Assembly: GCA_002396805.1 (NCBI GenBank)
Contig: DGYW01000029.1
Span: 14,389 to 32,275 of the forward strand
Source of the DNA: Firmicutes bacterium UBA4996
Lineage (GTDB): Bacteria; Bacillota; Limnochordia; Darwinibacteriales; Darwinibacteriaceae
Direction: 5' to 3'
Length of the DNA stretch: 17,887 nucleotides
A model generated the notes under the pieces. It was not told where the DNA came from. It worked only from the letters and a program-made list of their open reading frames with translations, and ran no database searches. Shown here one piece after another: positions 1 to 6,192 of this stretch. Position 1 is the first letter of the stretch. Each line of letters begins with the position of its first letter. Both the position numbers and the translations under genes were made by a program.

Positions 1-28
1 AAAATACTAGAGCAGAAGAGGTGACAGG

Positions 29-559
29 ATGGCTGATGGGTACGGTTGTTGTTCTGCTGCCAGCACCTGCTGTTCACCTGGGGCAGATCGAAGGTCATTA
101 GTGGTCGATTTTCTATATTTAGATCTAAGTGTATGCCAGAGGTGCCAAGGTGCAGAGAGCAGCGTTGATCAGGCCGTGCAAGAGGTGTCGGGGGTACTAG
201 AGAGTGCAGGTTATGAGATTGTGGTTAACAAGGTGAACATTTCTTCTAGAGAACTTGCGATGAAATACCACTTTGATAGTTCACCAACTATTCGGGTCAA
301 CGGCGTTGATATCCAATTGAGTGTTCAAGAGTCCTGTTGTAAGGAATGTGGGGAGCTTTGCGGCGATGACATTGACTGTAGAGTCTGGGTGTATCAGGGT
401 GTCGAGTACACAGAACCACCTCGTGCCATGGTTGTTGATGCCATTCTCAAGACAGTCTACCGGGGACAAGAAAGTGAAGTCTCCAAACACGTCCATTATC
501 AACTACCAGATAACCTTGAACGGTTTTTTCGTGGTTTGGAGAAAGGAGGGGAGTTATGA
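29..559 (+). CDS. DUF2703-type cysteine-rich thioredoxin-fold protein of an ars operon
   Basis: This 176-residue protein resembles the DUF2703 family, which is often found in arsenic-resistance operons; its biochemical role is not established. It carries 11 cysteines: pairs at 7-8 and 14-15, a CxxC (CQRC) at 36-39, and a cluster at 103, 104, 107, 111 and 117. The CxxC follows a hydrophobic strand (VVDFLYLDL), and a Ser-Pro-Thr-Ile segment near residue 86 looks like the cis-proline loop of thioredoxin folds. The start ATG follows AAGAGGTG at about 16-23. The last four bases overlap the ATG of the ACR3 permease (ATGA), so the two are probably translationally coupled. The paired cysteines recall the arsenite chaperone ArsD, so a metalloid-binding or redox role is a reasonable inference, but the two families differ in sequence. 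No signal peptide or membrane segment is visible. Confidence 0.85.
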   Translation: MADGYGCCSAASTCCSPGADRRSLVVDFLYLDLSVCQRCQGAESSVDQAVQEVSGVLESAGYEIVVNKVNISSRELAMKYHFDSSPTIRVNGVDIQLSVQESCCKECGELCGDDIDCRVWVYQGVEYTEPPRAMVVDAILKTVYRGQESEVSKHVHYQLPDNLERFFRGLEKGGEL

Positions 560-1614
560 GCAAAGGCAGGGCGCAAGGTATCAACTTTTTTGAGAGGTAT
601 CTAACTATCTGGGTATTTGTTTGTATGATGGTTGGTATCTTAATTGGGGTCTATTTGCCTCGTATACCTGAACTCTTGAGTAGGTTTGAATACGCTAGTG
701 TATCCATTCCAGTAGCCATGCTCATCTGGCTAATGATCTATCCAATGATGCTTAAGGTTGATTTCAATAGTGTTAAGCAAGTGGGGCAAAACCCCAAAGG
801 ATTAGTAGTAACCTGGGTTTCTAACTGGTTGATCAAGCCATTTACCATGTACGGCCTAGCGGCGTTTTTCTTCTTTGTAGTGTTCAAAGAGCTTATTCCG
901 GCAGAGTTAGCCAAGGAATATCTTGCTGGTTCAGTGTTACTGGGTGCGGCGCCGTGTACCGCTATGGTTTTTGTCTGGAGCCACCTCGTTAAAGGCAACG
1001 CCGCTTATACATTGGTACAGGTGGCAACTAATGATCTGCTCATTCTGGTCGCTTTTGCACCTATTGTAGCGCTATTGTTGGGAATCAGTGACATCTCTAT
1101 CCCTTGGATGACTCTGTTCTTATCTGTGGTATTGTTTGTTGTTATTCCCCTAAGCGCGGGGTGGCTTTCCCGGGTAGTGATTACTAAGAACAAGGGCTTG
1201 GATTATTTTGAAAATGAATTCATTCCAAAGTTCAGTAGTGTAACCGTGGCTGGATTACTGCTCACTTTGATCATCATTTTCTCGTTCCAGGGCCAAACAA
1301 TCGTAGCCAATCCACTGAACATAGTCTTGATCGCGGTACCACTTGTACTTCAGACAATCTTGATCTTTTTTATAGCCTACCTGTGGGCAAAATTATGGCG
1401 ACTTCCCCATGAGGTGGCTGCCCCAGCCGGAATGATTGGTGCCTCTAATTTTTTTGAACTTGCAGTGGCGGTAGCTATATCGTTGTTCGGTCTTAAATCG
1501 GGAGCAACTATCGCGACGGTCGTTGGAGTACTGGTGGAAGTGCCAGTTATGCTGACACTGGTACGAATAGCCAATGGTACCAGGGATTGGTTCAATCAGA
1601 CCGCACGACAATAG
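556..1614 (+). CDS. acr3: ACR3-family arsenite efflux permease
   Basis: An integral membrane transporter of 352 residues, the normal ACR3 size, with about ten hydrophobic segments spread over its length. ACR3 proteins of the BART superfamily expel arsenite from the cytoplasm using the membrane potential or proton gradient. Family landmarks are present: GAAPCTAMVFVWS at 130-142 with the conserved functional cysteine at 134, the NDLLILVAFAPIVALLLG region at 159-176, and ASNFFELAVAVAIS at 296-309 followed by VGVLVEVPVM, which supply the conserved acidic residues. It starts at the ATG inside the stop of the preceding DUF2703 gene, behind AAAGGAGGGG at about 541-550, and ends 12 bases before arsC. 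Together these form a compact arsenic detoxification unit. Confidence 0.96.
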   Translation: MSKGRAQGINFFERYLTIWVFVCMMVGILIGVYLPRIPELLSRFEYASVSIPVAMLIWLMIYPMMLKVDFNSVKQVGQNPKGLVVTWVSNWLIKPFTMYGLAAFFFFVVFKELIPAELAKEYLAGSVLLGAAPCTAMVFVWSHLVKGNAAYTLVQVATNDLLILVAFAPIVALLLGISDISIPWMTLFLSVVLFVVIPLSAGWLSRVVITKNKGLDYFENEFIPKFSSVTVAGLLLTLIIIFSFQGQTIVANPLNIVLIAVPLVLQTILIFFIAYLWAKLWRLPHEVAAPAGMIGASNFFELAVAVAISLFGLKSGATIATVVGVLVEVPVMLTLVRIANGTRDWFNQTARQ

Positions 1615-1626
1615 GAGGAATGCATC

Positions 1627-2028
1627 GTGGTTCAAAAGCCTCAGGTTGGTTTTATCTGTGTCCACAACTCATGTCGTAGCCAAATTGCTGAGGCTCTGGG
1701 AAAACACTATGCCGCAGATGTTTTCGAGAGTCATTCTGCTGGCACCAAGATCAAGCCTGAGATTAACCAAGATGCCGTAAGGTTGCTGAAGGAAATCTAT
1801 GGAATTGACATGGAGCAAACGCAGCATTCCAAACTCCTTGGAGACATTCCCCCGTTAGATGTGGTGATCACGATGGGGTGTAATGTGGATTGTCCAACTC
1901 TACCGTGTAAACATCGGGAGGATTGGGGTCTTGACGATCCTACTGGCAAGGGGGATGAAGAGTTTCGCTTGGTGATCAATTCCATAGAGGAGAAGATCAA
2001 GGACTTGGCTCGGCGCCTGAATAGCTAG
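1627..2028 (+). CDS. arsC: arsenate reductase, low-molecular-weight phosphatase type
   Basis: This 133-residue cytoplasmic enzyme reduces arsenate to arsenite for export by the adjacent ACR3. The LMW-phosphatase P-loop CVHNSCRS lies at 11-18, with the nucleophile Cys11 and Arg17. A redox loop carries Cys85, Cys89 and Cys94, and the conserved GLDDPTGK segment lies at 101-108. In thioredoxin-coupled ArsC the second and third cysteines pass the disulfide on to thioredoxin. Here the loop is shorter than in the Bacillus pI258-type enzyme as I remember it, and it has an extra cysteine. The start is GTG, seven bases after AGGAGGA (1613-1619); the nearby ATG at 1620 is in another frame. It is the last gene of the arsenic unit. 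Confidence 0.94.
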   Translation: MVQKPQVGFICVHNSCRSQIAEALGKHYAADVFESHSAGTKIKPEINQDAVRLLKEIYGIDMEQTQHSKLLGDIPPLDVVITMGCNVDCPTLPCKHREDWGLDDPTGKGDEEFRLVINSIEEKIKDLARRLNS

Positions 2029-2176
2029 GTGTAATACAGTGCCTCTTAACGACAGCACCTCTCATGCGTAGTCATATTATAGCAAAGGCTTTGTGTGCAT
2101 CACAATGCGTGCGTTAGGAAGGAATCTCAGTAAGTTTAGCAAAATAGGACAGTAAAGACTCTTGGGAGGGATCCAC

Positions 2177-3181
2177 ATGGTGATCTTGGTTACAGGTGGA
2201 ACTGGGTATATTGGTAGCCACACTTGTGTTGAGCTGTTGAACAGTAATCATGAAGTGATTATTGTGGATAATTTGGTGAACAGTAAGCGAGAGACAGTAG
2301 ATCGGATTGAAAAGATTACAGGCAAAAGGCCACTTTTCTATGAAGCTGATGTTACTGATGAACAGCTCATGGATCTGGTGTTTTCAACACACAGGATCGA
2401 TGGTGTAATTCACTTTGCCGGCCTTAAAGCAGTGGGTGAGTCGGTGGAACAACCCCTCGCTTATTATCAAAACAATCTCCTAAGCACGATGGTTTTGCTA
2501 AAAACCTGCTTGAAATATGGAGTACATCGTTTTGTTTTCAGCTCCTCGGCTACCGTTTATGGAGAAAACCAGGTACCTTTTGTAGAAACAATGGACTTAT
2601 TACCAACTACTAATCCTTATGGTGAGACCAAAGTGATGTGTGAGCGGATCCTAACGGATACAGCGAAGGTTAATCCACAATTGTCTGTGGCTTTACTCCG
2701 CTACTTTAACCCCGTTGGTGCCCATGCTAGCGGTTTGATTGGTGAAGCCCCTCAAGGAATTCCTAACAATCTCATGCCTTATATAACTCAAGTAGCTAAG
2801 GGCACATTAAAACAGCTTCAGGTCTTTGGCAATGATTACCCCACTGTGGATGGTACTGGGGTTAGGGATTATATTCATGTAGTGGATCTGGCAGAAGGAC
2901 ATATGGCAGCCATTGACCAGATCACCCCTGGTGTGCACATTTATAATTTAGGAACGGGTCAAGGGACCTCGGTTCTCCAGTTAGTTAACGCCTTCCAAGA
3001 AGCAAATCAACTCACCATTCCCTACGAGATAGTAGAGCGAAGGGCGGGAGATATTGCCGAGTGTTATGCGGATGTTAGTAAGGCTCACAAGGAGCTAGGT
3101 TGGGTGGCCAAACGGGGTATCGTCGAAATGTGCAAAGATGCCTGGAGGTTTGAGCAAAATCATGAGACAGAACCCTTATAA
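2177..3181 (+). CDS. galE: UDP-glucose 4-epimerase
   Basis: GalE interconverts UDP-glucose and UDP-galactose, or the N-acetylated forms in some members, using tightly bound NAD. The 334-residue length is typical. The Rossmann motif TGGTGYIGS lies at 6-14, the active-site segment FSSSATVYGE at 121-130, and the catalytic YxxxK as Tyr148 and Lys152 in NPYGETK. The downstream RYFNPVGAH and GTGVRDYIHVVDLA signatures are also present. The ATG at 2177 is preferred because GGGAGGG at 2164-2170 sits six bases upstream of it; an in-frame TTG at 2162 lies upstream of that site. It follows 148 bases of non-coding DNA after arsC, and its 3' end overlaps the next dehydrogenase gene by 20 bases. Confidence 0.96.
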   Translation: MVILVTGGTGYIGSHTCVELLNSNHEVIIVDNLVNSKRETVDRIEKITGKRPLFYEADVTDEQLMDLVFSTHRIDGVIHFAGLKAVGESVEQPLAYYQNNLLSTMVLLKTCLKYGVHRFVFSSSATVYGENQVPFVETMDLLPTTNPYGETKVMCERILTDTAKVNPQLSVALLRYFNPVGAHASGLIGEAPQGIPNNLMPYITQVAKGTLKQLQVFGNDYPTVDGTGVRDYIHVVDLAEGHMAAIDQITPGVHIYNLGTGQGTSVLQLVNAFQEANQLTIPYEIVERRAGDIAECYADVSKAHKELGWVAKRGIVEMCKDAWRFEQNHETEPL

Positions 3182-3917
3182 GGATCGGATCGTCATTGTC
3201 ACCGGTGCCGGTAGAGGCATAGGCCGGTATATCGCAGAAGCCTACGCCTACCAGGGGGCCCAGGTTGTCCTGGCAGAAAAGGATCAAGACTCCGGCCTAG
3301 AGGTGGAGCGCGTAATAAATAGTCAAGATCAACGGGGCCATTTGATCCTCACCGATGTAAGTAATCCCCAGGATATTACTGAGCTGTTCGAGCAGGTGCA
3401 AGCTACCTTTGGTGCTGTCCACATCTTGATCAATAATGCGGGTATCTCCCGATTTGAAGCACCCTACCAGCTTACGGTAGAGGCCTGGGATCAGATCATT
3501 AACACCAACTTACGCAGTGTGTTTTTGTGTAGTCGGGCCGCGGCCCAGATCATGCGTCTGACTGGTGGAGGTTCGATTGTGAATATCGCGTCCACGAGGG
3601 CCTTCATGTCCGAAGAAAACTCCGAGGCCTATGCGGCTTCTAAAGGGGGAGTTATTGCTCTCACTCATGCTTTGGCCGCGTCTTTTGCCTCCGATCAGAT
3701 CCAAGTAAACTCTATTAGTCCTGGTTGGATTGAGACTGGAGATGTGGCCAACTTACGTCCAGTTGATCATAGGCAACATTGGTCCGGGCGAGTCGGGACT
3801 CCTAAGGATATTGCTGATGCCTGTCTGTTTTTAACTGATCCCCAGAATAATTTCATCAATGGGACAAATCTGATCATAGACGGTGGTATGACGAAGAAGA
3901 TGATCTACGCCCCTTAG
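3162..3917 (+). CDS. SDR-family NAD(P)-dependent oxidoreductase
   Basis: A classical short-chain dehydrogenase of 251 residues. The cofactor motif TGAGRGIG lies at 14-21, NNAG at 91-94, the catalytic serine at about 144 in NIAST, and the YxxxK pair as Tyr157 and Lys161. PGWIETGD follows the active site. Glu39 at the end of the second beta strand (LAEKD) suggests a preference for NAD(H) over NADP(H). The substrate cannot be read from sequence; relatives are often annotated as glucose 1-dehydrogenase or 3-oxoacyl-ACP reductase without proof. The ATG at 3162 is chosen because GGAGG at 3144-3148 precedes it by 13 bases; an in-frame ATG at 3138 lies upstream of that site. The gene begins inside galE and is probably coupled to it. 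Confidence 0.9.
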   Translation: MRQNPYKDRIVIVTGAGRGIGRYIAEAYAYQGAQVVLAEKDQDSGLEVERVINSQDQRGHLILTDVSNPQDITELFEQVQATFGAVHILINNAGISRFEAPYQLTVEAWDQIINTNLRSVFLCSRAAAQIMRLTGGGSIVNIASTRAFMSEENSEAYAASKGGVIALTHALAASFASDQIQVNSISPGWIETGDVANLRPVDHRQHWSGRVGTPKDIADACLFLTDPQNNFINGTNLIIDGGMTKKMIYAP

Positions 3918-3934
3918 CTTGGGGTGGTGTATCC

Positions 3935-4093
3935 ATGACTTACGAAAGACTGAGCAATGAAACCGACGCTTATCGCCGGCGTCTTCTTTTGATTGGACAC
4001 TTGACAGAAAACCTTCGCTCCCACGGGGTGATCCCTGTTGTTGTGAGGGCATCGGTAGAGATTTATGCTTTTAAAGATTACGCTACCCTCTGA
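3935..4093 (+). CDS. small 52-residue ORF, possible truncated nucleotidyltransferase remnant
   Basis: An ATG ORF of 52 codons begins 17 bases after the dehydrogenase stop, behind GGGGTGGTG (3921-3929). The N-terminal half is charged and probably helical (TYERLSNETDAYRRRLLLIG). The C-terminal part reads GVIPVVVRASVEIY then AFKDYATL and stops. This resembles the start of a family of nucleotidyltransferase-like proteins as I remember them, where a strand leads into GG[S/H]AVE, then Y, then YAT and a DID metal-binding motif. Here the GGSA glycines are altered and the ORF ends just before the acidic motif should appear. Another frame continues with LIDIN, as expected if a frameshift ended the gene. 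It may be a decaying fragment or simply a short hypothetical gene. The stop codon touches the codY promoter. Confidence 0.45.
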   Translation: MTYERLSNETDAYRRRLLLIGHLTENLRSHGVIPVVVRASVEIYAFKDYATL

Positions 4094-4122
4094 TTGACAT
4101 TAATTGTGCGAATATATATAAT
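4094..4122 (+). promoter_or_regulatory. consensus sigma-A promoter for codY
   Basis: TTGACA at 4094-4099 and TATAAT at 4117-4122 are separated by exactly 17 bases, so both hexamers match the housekeeping sigma-A consensus with optimal spacing. Transcription should start near 4129-4130, leaving a leader of about 43 bases before the codY ATG at 4173. The -35 box begins immediately after the stop codon of the small upstream ORF. This is the clearest promoter in the window. Confidence 0.85.
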
Positions 4123-4131
4123 TGATATGAT

Positions 4132-4149
4132 ACAGAAGGATTTTTCTGT
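4132..4149 (+). promoter_or_regulatory. inverted repeat at the codY transcription start, candidate operator
   Basis: ACAGAA (4132-4137) and TTCTGT (4144-4149) form a perfect 6-base inverted repeat around a 6-base spacer, at about +3 to +20 of the predicted codY transcript. That position suits a repressor that blocks early transcription. The right half lies in an ATTTTTCTG stretch that partly matches the CodY box (AATTTTCWGAAAATT) but differs at about five of 15 positions, so autoregulation is only a weak inference. It is not followed by a T tract, so it is not a terminator. Confidence 0.35.
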
Positions 4150-4172
4150 TAAGACAGAGAGGTGGACAAATT

Positions 4173-4913
4173 ATGCTAGAGAGAATGAAACAATATTTGC
4201 AGTCACTTCAACAAATGACTTCGGATGTGGATTTTGACGAGTTATGTCAAGGTTTGCACTCAAGCGTAGAGGATAGTAGTATCTATGTCTTAGGTCGCCG
4301 GGGTAAAGTACTAGGTTACGCTTTGGAAGAAGGATTCGATAGTACCCCCTTTGATTCCGAATGGCTATTCAGTGGTGTTGCTTCGGACAACATTCAAAGC
4401 ATGGCCAACCGGGTCGCGGACATTAGTGTGTTGGAAGGTCCTAATGGCGAATCCATTATGGTCACGCCCATTATTGGCGGCGATGAACGGGTGGGTTCGA
4501 TTCTTTTTGTCCGGCGTCAAGGGGAGTACGATTCTCAAGACATGGATGTTGCTAACATTGCTGGTGTCACTTTAGGCATGATTATTTCTCGAGTAATTCA
4601 CGAACGCCAAGAAGACAAAGCAGCCGAATCACGAGCAGCTCGGTCAGCCATTAATAGTCTATCATATTCTGAGATTGTAGCAATGCAAAGAATTTTCGAG
4701 GAGTTAGATGGCGACGAAGGTTTGCTAGTTGCTAGTCGCATTGCAGATGAGGCCGAGATTACCCGTTCGGTAATTGTCAACGCCCTCCGCAAACTGGCTT
4801 CTGCTAATGTGATCGAATCACGCTCTCTTGGCATGAAGGGTACCTATTTGCGCATCCTGAATCCAGAGATTCGTAAAGAATTTGAAAAACAGTGGTACCC
4901 CAACACTAAATAG
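4173..4913 (+). CDS. codY: GTP- and amino-acid-sensing global repressor CodY
   Basis: CodY is a dimeric cytoplasmic repressor of Bacillota that represses nutrient-scavenging and virulence genes when GTP and branched-chain amino acids are plentiful. The protein has 246 residues against 259 in B. subtilis. It has an N-terminal GAF-like domain with GRRGKVLGY at 41-49 and TPIIGGDERVGSILF at 98-112, and a C-terminal winged helix with FEELDGDEGLLVAS at 175-188, ITRSVIVNALRKL at 196-208 and ESRSLGMKGTY at 215-225, nearly identical to the B. subtilis DNA-binding region as I remember it. The sensor domain is shortened where B. subtilis CodY carries its isoleucine/valine-contacting Arg61, Met62 and Met65. 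GAGGTGG at 4159-4165 precedes the ATG by seven bases. It has its own promoter and terminator and appears monocistronic. Confidence 0.96.
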   Translation: MLERMKQYLQSLQQMTSDVDFDELCQGLHSSVEDSSIYVLGRRGKVLGYALEEGFDSTPFDSEWLFSGVASDNIQSMANRVADISVLEGPNGESIMVTPIIGGDERVGSILFVRRQGEYDSQDMDVANIAGVTLGMIISRVIHERQEDKAAESRAARSAINSLSYSEIVAMQRIFEELDGDEGLLVASRIADEAEITRSVIVNALRKLASANVIESRSLGMKGTYLRILNPEIRKEFEKQWYPNTK

Positions 4914-4933
4914 TAGAAAACTTCAGAGCGTTT

Positions 4934-4967
4934 AGGGCCTGTGTACATAGCTTACATGGGTCCTTTT
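4934..4967 (+). terminator. rho-independent terminator of codY
   Basis: The arms 4934-4945 (AGGGCCTGTGTA) and 4953-4964 (TACATGGGTCCT) form a 12-pair stem with a 7-base loop, followed by TTT and then A. Three of the pairs are G-U wobbles in the plus-strand RNA. In the opposite transcript these become A-C mismatches, and no U tract follows there, so the hairpin should act mainly on codY transcripts. The U run is short, so termination may be incomplete. The end of the element overlaps the dinB stop codon (4966-4968). Confidence 0.6.
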
Positions 4968-6126
4968 AGTCTGATTTGGAGGGTAGAGTACGACCCTTAG
5001 TAATGGTCCCCGGTGCAAAACGGCGATTAATTCCATCCATGACCTCATTAACTTGACTAGAGGATTGATCTAGGGTGGAAAATAAGGATAGCTGGGTGCC
5101 CTGGGAAAAATTGCTCACCGTCACTCCAATCAGCCGTACCGGTTCTAATTTTACCCCCTCGAGCAGATGTAATGCTTGCTGAAAAATGGTATCATCATCA
5201 TTAAAGGTATGGGGTAAGGTGTGGGATCGGGTAATGGTGCGAAAGTCATGAAAGCGGACCTTGATGGACACAGTCTTAGCGTAGAAATCTTGCTCCCTCA
5301 GCCGCCAGCCCACCTTTTCGCTGAGCTCGGCCAATTGGCGACGCAAGAAGGGGAAACTGTCAACATCTTCGGAAAAAGTAAGTTCGTGACCAATGGATTG
5401 GGCCTGTTGTTCAGGTACTACAGGGCGCTCATCAATGCCTCGGGCTAAATGATAGATCTGAGAACCGAGTGCAGATCCCACTTTTGCCTGTAGCCAAGCT
5501 TCAGAGTGGGGGAGAATGTCCCGCACATAATGGAGGTTCAGCCCATGGAGTAGCGCTTGGGACTTTTTGCCCACACCCCAGAGCTTACCTACGGGCAAGT
5601 CACGCAGAAAGCCTGCAACCTCCTGTGGCCTCAGAACAAATAAACCATCTGGTTTTTGCCAATCGGAGGCTAGTTTGGCCAAAAACTTGTTAGGGGCGAT
5701 CCCCACCGAAGCTGTGAGCCCAGTCTCCGCCCGTATTTTCCGCTTTAGGCTCTGACCCATATGTTCAAGACTAGAGTAAAAGTGTTCACAGCCGGTCATA
5801 TCTAAGAAAGCTTCATCAATGGAAAGGGGCTCCACAATCGGTGAGAACTGTGGAAAGATGGCCTGCACCTGTCTGGATACTTCTTGGTAGCGTTCCATGC
5901 GACCAGGAACAAAGATGCCATGAGGGCACAGGACAACTGCCTTAGCAATTGGCATGGCGCTGTGTACTCCGAATTTGCGCGCTTCATAGGAAGCGGTGGA
6001 GACTACTCCCCGGGAAGAATCTTTTCGGCCCCCGATGATTAAGGGTTGGCCCGCATATTCCGGATGATCTAATACTTCAACAGCAGCAAAAAAGGCGTCC
6101 ATATCCACATGCATGATTGTTCTCAT
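4966..6126 (-). CDS. dinB: DNA polymerase IV (Y-family translesion polymerase)
   Basis: Pol IV copies past damaged template bases without proofreading. The 386-residue protein has the catalytic MHVDMDAFFAAVE at 5-17 (Asp8, with a steric-gate Phe at 12-13), SYEARKFGVHSAMP at 46-59, and LSIDEAFLDMTG at 101-112, whose Asp103 and Glu104 complete the metal site. A helix-hairpin-helix lies near 177-195 (GKLWGVGKKS), then the little-finger domain. The QLSLF at 345-349 matches the sliding-clamp binding motif, and a family-typical tail (INRRFAPGTITKGRTL) follows it. The ATG at 6126 is preferred because AAGGAGG lies about ten bases upstream on the minus strand; the in-frame GTG at 6135 touches that site. 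It converges on codY and diverges from hflX. Confidence 0.96.
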   Translation of the reverse strand: MRTIMHVDMDAFFAAVEVLDHPEYAGQPLIIGGRKDSSRGVVSTASYEARKFGVHSAMPIAKAVVLCPHGIFVPGRMERYQEVSRQVQAIFPQFSPIVEPLSIDEAFLDMTGCEHFYSSLEHMGQSLKRKIRAETGLTASVGIAPNKFLAKLASDWQKPDGLFVLRPQEVAGFLRDLPVGKLWGVGKKSQALLHGLNLHYVRDILPHSEAWLQAKVGSALGSQIYHLARGIDERPVVPEQQAQSIGHELTFSEDVDSFPFLRRQLAELSEKVGWRLREQDFYAKTVSIKVRFHDFRTITRSHTLPHTFNDDDTIFQQALHLLEGVKLEPVRLIGVTVSNFSQGTQLSLFSTLDQSSSQVNEVMDGINRRFAPGTITKGRTLPSKSD

Positions 6127-6192
6127 AAGGTGCACCCCCTCCTTATTGCTTTCTGTACTTTGTCTTCAGTCTCCTGCGAAAGAGGTGTTAAA

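Noticed and set aside
29..2028. The arsenic unit as a mobile element or recent insertion.
   Set aside because: No transposase, integrase, tRNA end or flanking repeats are visible; arsenic genes alone do not prove mobility, and the left boundary is outside the window.
2029..2176. The arsC-galE gap as a site for a terminator or promoter: weak AGGTGT/GCACCT arms (2027-2032 and 2055-2060), an imperfect 10-base direct repeat (2037-2046 and 2053-2062), and TATTAT at 2075-2080.
   Set aside because: The arms enclose a 22-base loop with no T tract, the repeat matches at only eight of ten positions, and TATTAT has no acceptable -35 box at normal spacing.
5221..5755. Several plus-strand open frames of 60-75 codons opposite dinB.
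   Set aside because: They are shadows of the dinB frame, lack ribosome binding sites, and show no recognisable protein features.
6127..6192. Divergent dinB-hflX gap examined for promoters and an SOS (LexA) box.
   Set aside because: No hexamer pair with sensible spacing and no CGAAC-N4-GTTCG-like palindrome on either strand; promoters may lie within the coding ends.
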